Shown here one piece after another: positions 38,401 through 48,775 of a stretch of 64,000 nucleotides of DNA. The notes under the pieces were generated by a model, which was not told where the DNA came from, made no database searches, and saw only the letters and a program-made list of their open reading frames with translations. Each line of letters begins with the position of its first letter. Within the stretch, counting starts at the first letter, position 1. This stretch comes from Aulostomus chinensis (taxonomy: Eukaryota; Chordata; Actinopteri; Syngnathiformes; Aulostomidae). The DNA is taken from contig JBBMOA010000001.1 in assembly GCA_037954235.1 (NCBI GenBank), positions 36,981,094 through 37,045,093 on the forward strand, written 5' to 3'. The position numbers and the translations under genes were made by a program.

Positions 38401-39075
38401 AAACTTTTTGGAGGAAACAAATGAAGGCTCACAGTCACACTGACGCAGCTACAAATACTTTGATATGCAACAGACTGGTTTCTCTTCTGGTAGTTTGTTA
38501 TCAACTGTTGTCACATTTATGGATCAATTTAGCTGATAAGATGAAGGCTCCAAAGGACCAGCTGGAGATGGCGGGGATTGAACCCGGGGCCTCATACATG
38601 CAAAGCATGCGCTCTACCACTGAGCTACATCCCCTCTGTCAGAGTCACTGTTTAACTGATGCAGCAACACAAACACAGACACAACATTTTTTAAATTATT
38701 ATTCTTCATTTTAGGGAAAAAAGGAAGTCAGCCTGTGATCTCAAAGGCTCTGTGATCTAGGTAGTTTCACTGTGATGTCAGCCCACACAACCTTAGACCA
38801 CAGAGGCAAGTCAGGCTCCAGGAAGCTGAGGCTGCTCCGTTCTCAGTCCAATCCAGAGTGAAGGTTTCCCTCTCTGAAGCTTTCCAATCCAGCCCAGATC
38901 CTCTCTGACCAGCAGGAGTCTTTGACTAATAAATAATCATTATATTGAATGTCTGCTCATCCTCAGAATGAAGTAAAAGTATTTGTGTTCCTAAAATAAT
39001 CTCCAGATGCTAAGATCAATTATTAACATTGATTGACAGCTCTAAACTGAGCCACCATCACTATACAGTTGCAAC
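38400..39075 (+). repeat. Segmental duplicate carrying tRNA-Ala; inverted partner at ~61.3-61.96 kb
   Basis: Matches the reverse complement of about 61255-61960. Both include atgaaggctcacagtcacac, the tRNA-Ala gene, and the stretch ending near ctatacagttgcaact. Substitutions are scattered and small indels present. The spurious ORFs over the two copies are alike because the DNA is alike, not because it is coding. Confidence 0.85.
38563..38634 (-). tRNA. tRNA-Ala(TGC)
   Basis: The minus strand folds as a 72-base tRNA including the discriminator: acceptor GGGGATG, D arm with GCTCAGTGGTAGAGC, anticodon arm CATGC-TTTGCAT-GTATG (anticodon TGC), T loop TTCAATC, and 3' CATCTCCA. The internal A box (TAGCTCAGTGG) and B box (GGTTCAATCC) are present. 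One T-stem pair is lost: CCGGG faces CCCGC, where the duplicate at 61.7 kb has CCCGG. It may be functional or slightly decayed. Confidence 0.85.
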
Positions 39076-39479
39076 TGAAATATTGAGAAATATTTCAAGG
39101 AAGCAGCAGGCCCTCATCCGCCCCGGTCCACTTGACTGTGTCCCCTGAGACAGATGACAGCTCGCTTCTGGCAGAGGCAGTTAGGTTGAGGACCGTTGCT
39201 GATGTCATCAACTGATGTCTCCATCACCAAAGGTGACAGACAGGATGGTCATGGACATAAAACAGAGGTCGAAGAATGAGAAAGAATGGTTGTCCTGACT
39301 GAAGTTTAGCTTGAGCTTTTTAATTTGTTACTAAAGGAAGTACTGGTACAAGTAAAGGCAGGCGAACTTTCCACAAATATTCAGAATTAACTTTGACAAC
39401 CAAAACATGAACCAAGACGACAAAATAGTGAACATGAAAAAGGAACCAGTCCCACCTTCTTGTGTGTTCCTGCTGAAGT

Positions 39480-40035
39480 AAATGTTTATGAAGATTTGTT
39501 GTGTTCTTTTTCCAAAGGTCCAGCCAGCATTGCAGGTCTCAGGAGGAGGAGCCACTTCAGCAGGATCTGTGGGACAAATCCCCCCATGGTGAGACCTGTC
39601 CAGCTCCCTGCAGCTCTGCAAGTGTTACCAACTCTTCATTCCAGCTGTTTGGTTGAATCCCATTTTTTCACCTTTGAACCTTTTGAACACTGATGAGGAG
39701 GTGAGGCTGGAGGCAAAACCACAACCTCACGTCATCTCACAGGATGAACCAAAATGCCAGACACTTCCTGTTACTGCTCTAGCACCACCTGTCTCCCCTC
39801 CATGTCTTTACCATCTGTGCAGCTTCCTGCTGTCCCTGGACCCTCACAGGTGATCGCTCCACCTGGAGCCTCACAGATGGGTTCTAACCTCCCAATACCT
39901 GCAGCCCAGCCTCGACCCACTCAGACACAGTCACCCGTTCAAGCTGGGCCTGGTACCACACTCAAGTACAGACAGAGAGAAAGAAGACACACGGGATCCT
40001 TTGAAGAAAATGTAATAAAGACAGGAAGCCCCATC
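39480..40035 (+). pseudogene. Unrecognised coding-like relic
   Basis: Two frames read alternately as Pro/Ser/Gln-rich protein: LPVTALAPPVSPP near 39755-39800 in one, then PSVQLPAVPGPSQVIAPPGA onward in the next, ending YRQRERRHTGSFEENVIKTG near 40010. The composition bias and continuity across a frameshift suggest a decayed gene or transposon-derived ORF. I do not recognise it with confidence. The block interrupts the otherwise paired Ala-Glu duplicate; about 0.9 kb here is absent from the 61 kb copy. Confidence 0.25.
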
Positions 40036-40530
40036 ACATTGTCAGTGTTTCAGTGACTGGCATTGTGAAGAGACTGAGACAAAGTCAGTTATGAATGGAG
40101 GGCTGAGTTGGAGCAGAGGGGGACAGGATCCTTGGGGTGGACTGTCTTTAGGAGGGTGAGGTGTGTGGTGGTCTTGGTGGACCCTCTGCATCTCAAGCTG
40201 AGACCACAGAGTCCTGTGTTCTTGAGTCATTGTCTATAGTCTCTGTTGTTGGAGAGCTCAATGTGGTCCCTGATGGTCTCGTGGCTAGGATTCGGCGCTC
40301 TCACCGCCGCGGCCTGGGTTCGATTCCCAGTCAGGGAACGAGTTATTTAGAGGTTGAGGGAGAGGTGATCAGGTGGTCCACATGATGGTGGAGGTGATGA
40401 ACTGTGAATCCATCATGCCTCCACTCTCACCCCCATTGTAGTGTTCTTGGTTCACTCTGCCATGGCCCCATGTTGAAGGGTGACTGTCTCATTCAGGTTC
40501 AACCCTTTGTTAGACTCTATTAAGTCACTG
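40000..40530 (+). repeat. Segmental duplicate carrying tRNA-Glu; inverted partner at ~60.65-61.18 kb
   Basis: Matches the reverse complement of 60650-61180, including cattgtctatagtctctgtt, the tRNA-Glu gene and tgactgtctcattcaggttc. With the tRNA-Ala block it forms one inverted duplication with an insertion (or a deletion in the partner) between the two genes. Confidence 0.85.
40267..40338 (+). tRNA. tRNA-Glu(CTC)
   Basis: A 72-base tRNA: acceptor TCCCTGA paired with TCAGGGA, anticodon arm CGGCG-CTCTCAC-CGCCG (anticodon CTC), T arm CTGGG-TTCGATT-CCCAG fully paired. The D loop differs from the 60.9 kb copy (GTCTCGTGGCTAGGA versus GTCTAGTGGTTAGGA). The B box GGTTCGATTCC is intact. A functional gene is likely. 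Confidence 0.92.
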
Positions 40531-40980
40531 ACTCCCAAACTCTGTAATCCTCCTTAGTAGCTTTGGTTCCTCGCAGCACAGAAAGTCTGTTCACTGATGT
40601 AGGAACTGGAAAACTTAGAGCTCCGGTCTTTCGTTCCTTCCTACACTGAGCAGAACAAACACAAAACAGAGAGCAGTTCCTCCTACAGTTCTCAGAAAGT
40701 CTGAGGGCACCAAAGAAAGGAGGGAAATGCAATCAATGTTGAATTATTTTACATTTCTTATATTTGATCAAAGATAGAACTTAATAAGCGTCCATCAACC
40801 TGCAGGACAAACTCCTTCACTGTGTGGGAGGTTCAGAGTCCCTGGTTTGATTGCAGCGTTGACCTGAGCAGGTGTTCATTCTCATCTCAGTAACAGGGGA
40901 CACTTTATCACAGCAGTGGACAAACATCAGCATTCATCACCCAGCAGCTCCTCTGATCAACAGAACAAGCTGAAGTATTC

Positions 40981-41053
40981 TGGAGAATGAGGGCATGGAT
41001 CCCTCTACCTCCCACATGCTAAGCTAGCACTCTACCATTGGAGCTAAGTCCCC
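40981..41053 (-). tRNA. tRNA-Ala(AGC)-like, slightly degenerate
   Basis: The minus strand starts GGGGACTTAGCTCCAATGG, has anticodon loop TTAGCAT (AGC), T arm GAGGG-ATCCATG-CCCTC and 3' ATTCTCCA, like the second vertebrate tRNA-Ala(AGC) type. One acceptor pair and one anticodon-stem pair are mismatched, and the B box is non-consensus (GATCCATGC). It is either a weak gene or an early pseudogene. Confidence 0.6.
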
Positions 41054-41075
41054 TTTTGAGCTTCCATTTGAGTTT

Positions 41076-41395
41076 TCTGTTCCCATCTCTATGGTAACGG
41101 TCAGTTTTGACCCACATCTTCAATCAGCTGTAAAATTCACTAAAAACAATTTTCTATCATCCAAGTTGTTTCCATCTCTTGGTTTCCTTGTTAGGCTTCC
41201 TTATCCATGGAAATATTGATTTGAATATTTTGTTGTGGGCCTCTGGACCTTTTTTTAGTCAGTAAACCCTTGATTTCAATTAAAAAAGTGATAAAATGAA
41301 CCTTTGGGTTTGGCATAAAAGTCTTTTTTTCAGCAACAGAACTTTAATATAAACACTAAATGAAAAGCAGAACAAGCCAGAACACAAACTCTGTT
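41076..41395 (+). repeat. ~320-bp dispersed repeat, inverted partner at 45566-45829
   Basis: Shares ctgttcccatctctatggta, cagttttgacccacatcttc and aaaagcagaacaagccagaac with the reverse complement of 45566-45829. Ends are near 41076 and 41395. It adjoins the piggyBac relic on the right. The element type is unknown; no terminal inverted repeats or coding are seen. Confidence 0.75.
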
Positions 41396-41404
41396 CTGCC
41401 GTCC

Positions 41405-41965
41405 TTCCTGGTTACTGGGCATGGACTGCTGGAAGGGGCATTTTCCTCAGAAAGGGACAAGACGTTCATCCACTCTCACCTCTGGCCCTGGGATGAATGT
41501 TGGTGCAAGGAGCTGCACCCATCTTTCCCAGACATCCCCAATGGGGGCAAGCTTGTCAGTTCTTGCTCCGGTGTCTCTGTCGTCAAATCTGAGGACTCTT
41601 GATGTTCGTTGAAAGTTCTGAAGTGGCCTTGTGGCCCGGAAAATATTTCTGCCTGTCGATGCGTCCCAGAGACGATCAGTGGCCTCACTGCAGGATCTGA
41701 ACACTCCAGGAAGAAGAAGAACACCAACAGAAGCATCCAGGTGTCCCTCATCAATGTCTTTCCACTTGTCACCATGGACTTTTTTTCCTTTGAGGTTTGT
41801 CACAGCAATGCTGACTCTTTTTAGTGACAGTGGAATGAACAGAACCATCAACCATAAACAGCTCCAAACATGTCTTGATGTCAGTGCCTCTCGTCACAGC
41901 AAACCTTGTGATTCCAGGGCTCATTTTGATGACATCAGCAGCAGCTTCCCTGCCATGTACATCAG
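41405..41965 (-). pseudogene. piggyBac-type transposase relic (PGBD-like)
   Basis: The minus strand carries in order: PGITRFAVTRGTDIKTCLEL near 41880-41935; DKWKDIDEGHLDASVGVLLL near 41740-41770; GVFRSCSEATDRLWDASTGR; VLRFDDRDTG near 41580; KLAPIGDVWERWVQLLAPTF; and PGPEVRVDERLVPF near 41447-41490. The following fragment, like FRGRCPFQQ near 41410-41446, is in another frame. These are N-terminal to mid-domain blocks of the piggyBac DDE transposase; the D of VDE corresponds to the first catalytic aspartate. The two later catalytic aspartates and the C-terminal cysteine-rich domain are missing, and at least two frameshifts are present. It is therefore a dead fragment. Confidence 0.85.
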
Positions 41966-42069
41966 GAGATACTGAGCTCCAGCCAATGTTCCCTGTAGTT
42001 TTTCATGTGTCTGGTTATCCTCACAAGCTCCCTGAGCTCACTGAGGACCACTGTGAGCACTGAAACTGG

Positions 42070-42400
42070 GAGACGGTTCCACAGGAGGGGAGCCTGATAG
42101 CTGAAGGCTCTGGCTCCATTCTACTTCTAGAACTCTAGGAACCAACAGTAACCCTGCATCCTGGGAGCGAAGGGTTCTAGCTGGATAATAGGGGACTAGG
42201 AGCTCTGTCAGGTAGGAGGGAGCCTGACTGTTGAGGACTTTGATGGTAGAAGGAGAATTTAGAATTCTATTCTGAATGTGACAGGGAGCCATGCAGAGAA
42301 GCCAGTACAGGAGAGACATGGTCTCTTCTACTAGTTCTAGTCAACACACGGGCAGCAGTGTTCTGGACCAGCTGGAGAGTTTTCAGGACCTACTTCTTCT
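42070..42400 (+). repeat. Dispersed teleost repeat fragment (family A)
   Basis: Begins ggttccacaggaggggagcc and continues through ttctagctggataatagggg, attctattctgaatgtgaca and ttctggaccagctggagagt. A partial copy lies at 55640-55775 and related pieces lie near 59810 and 60410-60550. The text matches a repeat I know as widespread in percomorph genomes, but I cannot name the element class. The ORFs across it are not conserved. Confidence 0.6.
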
Positions 42401-42487
42401 TTTGGTCACAGGTTTGAAGATACCTGTGGAAGTGAAAGGAAAGGCTGTGAGAGACCTGCCATACCTCTCCTGTGACCTGGGACATGA

Positions 42488-42515
42488 TGGCAGTGGTGGG
42501 ATTTGAACCCAGATG
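42488..42515 (-). pseudogene. tRNA-Leu-like 3' fragment
   Basis: The minus strand reads TGGGTTCAAATCCCACCACT ending TGCCA, matching the T arm and 3' acceptor of vertebrate tRNA-Leu. The upstream part does not fold as a tRNA. It is a tRNA relic or tRNA-derived repeat tail. Confidence 0.4.
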
Positions 42516-42719
42516 ATGGTGAACTACAGCTGATCGCCATGCTAGCAAACCTCTTTTGTTTGGTTTGGTTGTTGTTTAGTGACTGTGGATGAATACACAG
42601 GAGAAGTTGAGCATGAATTTGTGTTCCCTGTTCACTTGAATATATGCAGGAGTGTGAGGTGGAAATAATACTTGGAGGAGAATGAGAGTTAAGTCTCAGC
42701 GCTATGACCTGTGCTGACA

Positions 42720-43270
42720 CTAAAACATGTCAGCCCACAGAACAAAGATGGCAGTCCTCTGGGAGAGCAAGTACACCACACATACATGAAGAAACCCTAC
42801 AGGAAACAAATATGTTGCCAGAGACTTTTACTCTGTTTTTGTTGTTTACCAAAGTACAGGATTGGAAGGAGACTGATGGTCGCTGTTTGGGTCATGTGAC
42901 TGAAGTCATCCAGTCACGTGACTGAAGTCATCCATTCATGTTCAAGCTCAGATAAATCCAGGCTAATTCATACCTGCTACTCAATATGGGCCTTAATTAC
43001 TCTGCTGGAATTATCACTCTGTCTTAAGGGTTTTCTTCATTGTATTAAATCCACTTTAATTTCCAAGAAGTCTTCCAACTCATTCATTCATGCAAGCCAC
43101 TGATCCACAAGACCTCATTGATGAGCTTCAACCTGAGACTGATTGTTTCTCGTTGGACGAGACACCCATTCAATGAGACTCATTGTCAGTCCATTGAAAT
43201 CTACTGGTGTTCCTGGTGAGTTGATTTAACAACATGAGCTGACAGAATCTACGTTCAGGTAGGAACCACC
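42720..43270. other. Unassigned sequence
   Basis: No gene or named repeat recognised. A 35-bp block, catccagtcacgtgactgaa plus gtcatccattcatgt, at about 42908-42943 recurs at about 46149-46179 in the same orientation. Confidence 0.4.
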
Positions 43271-43280
43271 ACATCCAGGG

Positions 43281-43475
43281 GTCTGGACCTTTGAGCAGGC
43301 AGAGCCATCAAAGTAGCAGACTAAGCTAGCAGACATTAGCATTGAGAAGAAACTGATACCTGAGCCTACTTTTGGGTCTGGACCTTTGAGCAGGCAGAGC
43401 CATCAAAGTAGCAGACTAAGCTAGCAGACATTAGCATTGAGAAGAAACTGATACCTGAGCCTACTTTTGGGTCTG
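43281..43475 (+). repeat. 95-bp tandem duplication
   Basis: gtctggacctttgagcaggc starts at 43281 and again at 43376; the third start (gtctggtcagg, 43471) diverges. The two units look identical, so this is a recent small duplication. Confidence 0.9.
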
Positions 43476-43790
43476 GTCAGGTGATGACACAATAATATGA
43501 GATCATTGTCAGACTGACGCCTGCTCAACACTGACCAAACACTACGGCATTGTGGGAAATTTCTGCTTGGCTCGCGCCCATCAATACATATGAAGAAATT
43601 TCTCCAGAATCAGAATTGACAGTGGACACAATTGAGTCCACACTGGTTTTTTCATTCTGAGTCGGGTGCAGGTGTGGACCTTCAGACACAGCCTGTGTTT
43701 GTGTTGTTCATTCAGCGATTTTTCTTTCAATTCCAATCAAAGCCCCACAGCTGCAGAAGTGAGAGGACAAGCAGGGATGTTCAAGATGAA

Positions 43791-43863
43791 CGCCCAACGT
43801 GGGGCTTGAACCCACGACCCTGAGATTAAGAGTCTCATGCTCTACCGACTGAGCTAGTCAGGC
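43791..43863 (-). tRNA. tRNA-Lys(CTT)
   Basis: The minus strand gives a 73-base tRNA: acceptor GCCTGAC paired (with wobbles) to GTTGGGC, D arm GCTCAGTCGGTAGAGC, anticodon arm TGAGA-CTCTTAA-TCTCA (anticodon CTT), T arm GTGGG-TTCAAGC-CCCAC. The A and B boxes are intact. It closely matches the conserved vertebrate gene and is probably functional. Confidence 0.93.
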
Positions 43864-44600
43864 TACATCTGAGTAGCTTCAATAGCCTGAAGTGATCAGA
43901 GTGAGAGACGCTACAAGCTCTCCATCAGACTCACAGTCACATGAGCCATCACATGATTGATGAATGACCACAAACACCTTCATCTTTGACAAAGAAGTAA
44001 AATAAAAGGTGAACCACAGATGAGACACCAGTGGTAAAAACACTAAAGTGCTGTCAAGGAGAAACAGGATACGAGCAAACACACAAGTTACAGAGAGAGA
44101 ACTCTCCCAGAGGGAACCACTCAAAGGAGAACCATGGAGATCATCAGGCTGGATGACCTCATCAACATGAGACAGGTGGATAGGAAACAAGCTCAGAGAT
44201 GTCAGGAACATGAGATCCAAGTGGTGAGAGAGCAAGAACTGGTGAGGTTCCAGAACCAGGAGTGAGGTGAAGCCTGCATCACCTACTGGGAGCTTTTAGT
44301 CTAAGGTTCAACTTGGACTGGAATGATTTCTGGAGAGACAACGTGCAGGGAGGGAATTTGGAGATGAAGAACAAGTTCCTCTCAGGCTTTAATGGAGTTT
44401 TCAGGGGTCAAACAGACCCTCCTCTGATTGGTTGTCAGATGTGTTCTCATTGCACCACAGCCTCCAGGTTGAGGGTTCTGGTCTGAGTCAGACACATTGA
44501 CTCTGATGCTGCTGAGCCTGAAGGGAGGATGAAGAAAGGAGTGTCTGAGAGAGCTTCACCAGACAAACTGTCCAGTTGAACAACAAACACTAGTCAGTAG
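43864..44600. other. Unassigned sequence
   Basis: Only short ORFs; the longest is 118 codons on the minus strand at 43879-44235, with no recognised domain and low plausibility. No repeat is named. Confidence 0.4.
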
Positions 44601-44609
44601 GAATGTTGC

Positions 44610-44681
44610 TGCTGGGACCCTGATTCAAACCAGGGTTGCTGCAGCCACAACACAGAGGACTGACCACTAGAGGATCAGGGC
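44610..44681 (-). pseudogene. tRNA-His(GTG)-like pseudogene
   Basis: The minus strand contains TGATCCTCTAGTGGTCAGTC, anticodon arm CTCTG-TGTTGTGG-like with GTG, and CAACCCTGGTTTGAATCAGG. It aligns along its length with vertebrate tRNA-His. The acceptor stem is mispaired (GCCCTGA against TCCCAGC) and the B box has TTTGAA. It is a decayed copy. Confidence 0.65.
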
Positions 44682-44814
44682 CTCCTGGAGGCTGAGGTTG
44701 GAGCTGCTCTGTCTTTGTCTCACTGAGAGATCAGAGACAATTGGAGTCCACAAAGAAATCATTGAGAAATCAAGGAGAGATCAAAGAAAGAATTCTAAGA
44801 TTAAAAATAGAACT

Positions 44815-45045
44815 CTGAGATCAAAGGTTGAAGTTCCCCAAGGTTCAGTTTTAGCTCAGACCCTCTTTAATATCTCTGTACTGCCACTTGTCGTCAGGAG
44901 ACTCAGTATAAACCTCCACAGTCCTGCTGATGTCACTCAGCTGGACATCGCCGTGTCTCCCGGTGACTCAGGACCAGTTGATGTCCATTAACCTGTCATG
45001 GAGGCAGAGAACAAAACTGAGGTCTTAATTAAAGCTGGAGGCAGT
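44815..45045 (+). pseudogene. LINE reverse-transcriptase fragment
   Basis: The plus strand reads VPQGSVLAQTLFNISVLPLV, then INLHSPADVTQLDIAVSPGD, then a decayed NKTEVL-like piece. This is the motif B-C segment of a LINE reverse transcriptase. The catalytic YADD box is altered to PADV, so it cannot be active. Homology is lost on both sides. Confidence 0.75.
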
Positions 45046-45049
45046 GTTG

Positions 45050-45560
45050 TTAGGGCCTGAGCCTCCTTCTGTCCACTGCAGAAAAGTAGCAGGAGTCGTC
45101 CTGAATCCAAGGATGTATTTTATGAGAGCGGTGGGACTTGTAGTTTAGGAGGTAGAAGCCTCAGTGTGACACCAAGTGAGAATCAGAGCTGAGCCTCTTA
45201 AGAGCCCCTCCCCCGCTGCTCTCTGTCAGAGTGGAGAGGAGAGAGGATTTTTGGAGAGTTTGTTGTTTGAAAAAGGCTCATCAATCCCCAGATTGTGGTC
45301 AAAAGTTGAATGTAACATATTTTCGTCGGCATTTTTGTCAGGAATGTAGTGAAGTTATTTGTGAAGTGGAGAGAGTTACAGTGTAGACGAGAGAAGCGTC
45401 AGTTTGAGGCTATGTGTGTCTGAGGAGACAGCCTCCCATTGGTTTACATTGTAGGGTGAAAAGTGGGTCCTGGACTTTGTCATGACTCAAACAGTTTGTA
45501 GTTGGTTTCTGTTGGTTTGGTTTGCTTGACTGGTTGTTGTTTGTTGACCTTGCAAATCCA
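45050..45560. other. Unassigned sequence
   Basis: No coding, RNA or repeat family recognised between the LINE fragment and the inverted repeat partner. Confidence 0.35.
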
Positions 45561-45565
45561 TATTT

Positions 45566-45829
45566 AGGGTTCTGGCTTGTTCTGCTTTTCATTTTGTGTT
45601 TGTATTAAAGTTCTGTTGCTGAAAAAATAAATCCAGGGTTTAGTGACTAAAAAAAGGTCCAGAGGCCCACAACTAAATCTTCAAACCAATATTTCCATGG
45701 ATAAGGAAGCCTAACAAGGTCACCAAGAGATGGAAACAACTTGGAGGATAGAAAACTGTTTTAGTTTATTTGACAGCTGATTGAAGACGTGGGTCAAAAC
45801 TGACCGTTACCATGGAGATGGGAACAGAA
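45566..45829 (-). repeat. Inverted partner of the 41.08-41.40 kb repeat
   Basis: The reverse complement shares several blocks with 41076-41395, with indels. The homology ends differ from those expected of piggyBac termini, and no TTAA is obvious at the borders. Confidence 0.72.
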
Positions 45830-47500
45830 AGCTGACACAAGAGGAAGGTTCCAGCTCTGAAAAAGGAGTTTGATCAAAATCTTGAACTGACAGTAGAAAT
45901 ATCCTTTTGTATGTTGACCTTTGCTGACAGAAGTCACTTTAGCTTGGCAGTGAAAAGAATGGCTGCTAGCTTGACAAAGAACTGCACAAACCAGGTTCAA
46001 GCTGGACTTTGGACCCTGGTATCTGCAATGACTCCATCAACTCCTAATCTAGCAGCTCTGCTGGGTCCAACTATTTTACAGAACATTTGACAGACCTGTG
46101 GAGCAGTGAGGACACACATGAGTGGACCTTTGCTATCTGGGTGTCCTCCAGTCACGTGACTGAAGTCATCCATTCATGTCAGTGATGTCACTTGGCAGGA
46201 CTCTCATTGCCGTCTCATTCTAGAAAAGAATCCAGACTCCACCTGTGGCTCCATGATAACTGATGGACCTCTGGTTGGAGGCTGGACGATGATGTTTGGA
46301 CTGGAAGGAAAACTCCTTGTCCAAATTCCATTGTGTTCAAGTTTAAAGTCCCACAATAAGAAGTAGCTGAATCTGACAGGTGGAGGTTTGGAACTACAAG
46401 ATGGTGATGTTTCCTTGACTTGATGCTCTGACTGTCAGGGTGGATGACAGCTTCTTCTGCTGCTGCATCTGAGTGGCTATGATTGGAGCTTTTACCCTCC
46501 AAGGTTGTTTGGTTCCAGGGGAAATTTTAGAATTCCAGTCCCCAACCTTGGCTGTTCTGAACCTCTTCTCCTGAATCACTCCTGAGCTGCAGCAAGAACA
46601 AATACCAGTGCCAACCAGATCAACTTCATGGCTGCTAACAGCCTCAGACACTTGATTTCCATCAATCTGGAGCCAAGAAGGCCCTCACCTGTGGTTCTCC
46701 TCCAGGAGGGTCCAGGTTCTGCCATTGTGGCTCCTGGTGCCACTGCCAGAGAGCCTCAGCTGCACACTGCAACATTTCAACAGGAGATTGACATTCCTTC
46801 AAATGTCCTGACATCTGATTCCAATGGTTCTGTTCCATATTTATATTTTAAAATCAATCACACAATGAAAGCTGCCTCAGCAGGTTTAAGAGAGAGAACA
46901 AGCTAAGAGATCTGAAACCAGTAAAATATGCTTTTCTGTGTGCAAACTAGTGAGGGGCATGGAAGGATATTTTACCACCAATACAGAACCCAGACTTTAG
47001 TCATGTGATGAGATGGTGACTCTGATTATGAAGTTAATGGACAAAATGTGACTTGAAAGAAAATACATTAAAAAATACTAACTAAACTAAATAAATAAAT
47101 AAAGAAGCAGCACAAATAACGTTTTCTTCTGCACAAATTTACTGGTATTAGACTGCATTTTTGGTCAATGAGTAGATGAAAGAGTGTCACATATATATTA
47201 TATACATGTGAGACATGCACGTGGCTTTGGACAAATGCTCAATGAAACTGTAGGATTGTAGAATTATTTAAACGTTCCAAGTGGACTGTTTCAGGTTTCT
47301 AGAAGACACTTCAGCTCTCATCCAAGAGGTGTCTGCAGTTTTCTTCACTGATGGGAGGATTTTTGCTCTGTGGGGGCGGGACCTTCTCCAGAGGTGATTG
47401 ACACATGTGAGCTCTGGGTGTCAGAGTTGTTTTGGTCAGGTTGTGAAAGGGAAGTTGACTCAACTGGTGTCTGTCAGTTAAAAGCCTCACAGTAATTCCA
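45830..47500. other. Unassigned sequence
   Basis: About 1.7 kb with only short ORFs and no family I can name. It includes an AT-rich tract (aaataaataaataaag near 47085-47105) and a fragment near 47290-47350 (cttcagctctcatccaagag) that resembles a common fish dispersed repeat. Confidence 0.35.
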
Positions 47501-47504
47501 TAAT

Positions 47505-48050
47505 CTGGGAGCAGAAACCAAAGTCTCCTACGACGAGGATGGGATTGGAACCCACGCCTGCAGAGCTCAATGGATCAGCAGTCCATCACCTTAACCACTC
47601 GGCCACCTCGTCTCCTGACCACCATGAGGTGCTGCTTTCTCTGAGCCTTTGAAACAGCTGAACTCTTTGGAGCCCATTTGTCAGAAATGGACCCAGCAGG
47701 AGCCACTGAACACAACTCTGACATCATCAGGCTTCTTCCCAGCAGCTTGGTGCTCCAGAAGGAAGAATCCAGACCATCGCTACATCATCAGAGTGAACAC
47801 CAGCTGATGTTGACCAGTTTAACAAGCCTTTGACTGCTAAATGACATCCAAGCTCAGATTCTCTTGTCCTGGTAGAACAAGTCAATGTTGAAGAAGATGA
47901 GAGCACCAGTCTCTTTCATCAAGGAAACAAGCCTCCTATCACTGTCCTATGCAGAGTTTCTTTAAAAAAAAAGTGAGACAACCTCAAGATTTTCTGTTTC
48001 CTCTTGTAGGATTTTGCCACAGAGAATCAGAGACAATCAAAAGCGTGTTG
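47505..48050 (+). repeat. Segmental duplicate carrying tRNA-Ser, direct partner at 62875-63540
   Basis: Near-identical to 62875-63540 from gagcagaaaccaaagtctcc onward, through the tRNA and about 400 bp downstream. It lacks 120 bp present in the partner (63291-63410). The sequence catc sits at both edges of that missing block. Confidence 0.88.
47531..47612 (-). tRNA. tRNA-Ser(GCT), copy 1
   Basis: An 82-base class II tRNA on the minus strand. Acceptor GACGAGG pairs perfectly with CCTCGTC. The anticodon arm is ATGGA-CTGCTGA-TCCAT (GCT), followed by a long variable arm and T arm GTGGG-TTCCAAT-CCCAT. Two departures from the usual gene are position 37 G and C for G in the B box (GGTTCCAATCC). Identical in sequence to copy 2 at 62901-62982. 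Confidence 0.87.
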
Positions 48051-48289
48051 GACTTTAACGTTGCAGGACTGAACAAGTCATGACATCATCAGTTTTACCT
48101 TCACAGGTGCTCCATTTACTTTACTTTCAATTTTACAGAGGTAGAACCTGAAATCAAAGCTGTCTGTCCAAAGAAGTGAAAGCTTCCCAGGTTGTGATGT
48201 TCTGGTCTACAGACTCTGTCTTGTATGGAGCTTCAGTCTTTAATGAAAAGACTCCTCCATTAATAACATCACTGTGCCTCTGCAGTGAA

Positions 48290-48398
48290 TCAGTCACTCC
48301 ATCCATTTTCTGTACCACTGATTTGTTAAAGGTTATGGGGGGGGGGGTGACATTTGGTGAGAGCAGGGTTCACCCTGAACAGGTCACCAGTCCTCAGG
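48290..48398 (-). repeat. Fragment of the common teleost TGGA-tailed repeat
   Basis: The minus strand reads like the end of the repeat at 52635-52980 (gacctgttcagggtgaaccc ... aatggatgga). It includes a run of ten G near 48338. Confidence 0.55.
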
Positions 48399-48399
48399 T

Positions 48400-48775
48400 C
48401 CACTGAACAGGTCCCCCATGTGGGATGATGGTGTTGAAGGCAGAGGAGAAGTCCAGGAAGAGAAGGTGGACATAGGAGTTCCTGCTCTCCAGATGGGTGA
48501 GGGCTGTGTGGACCACTGGTGAAATGGCGTCATCAGTGGAGCGGTGTTGCCTGTAGGCGTACTGGTGGGGGTCCACAGAGACGTCGATGGAGGCCTCTAT
48601 GTGGGCCTTGACCAGCCTCTCCAAGTACTTCATGACTACTAGGGTGAGTGCAATGGGTCGGTAGTCATTTAGGCCTGTCACTGTGGAGCACTTGGGGACA
48701 GGGACAATAGTGGCAGTCTTTAGGCAGGTGGGGACAGGTGACAGCGCCAGTGAGGTCTTGAAGGACCGCGAGACT
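48400..48775 (-). pseudogene. LINE reverse-transcriptase fragment, minus strand
   Basis: The minus strand contains TATIVPVPKCSTVTGLNDYR, PIALTLVVMKYLERLVKAHI, HQYAYRQHRSTDDAI and LLFLDFSSAFNTIIP. The last is RT motif A with its catalytic Asp. This is the finger/palm start of a LINE polymerase. It ends after motif A, with motifs B-E missing. Clade not decided. Confidence 0.82.

Noticed and set aside
38421..38714. 97-codon ORF similar to one at 61656-62024
   Set aside because: The similarity comes from the duplicated tRNA-Ala segment; the frame runs straight through the tRNA gene.
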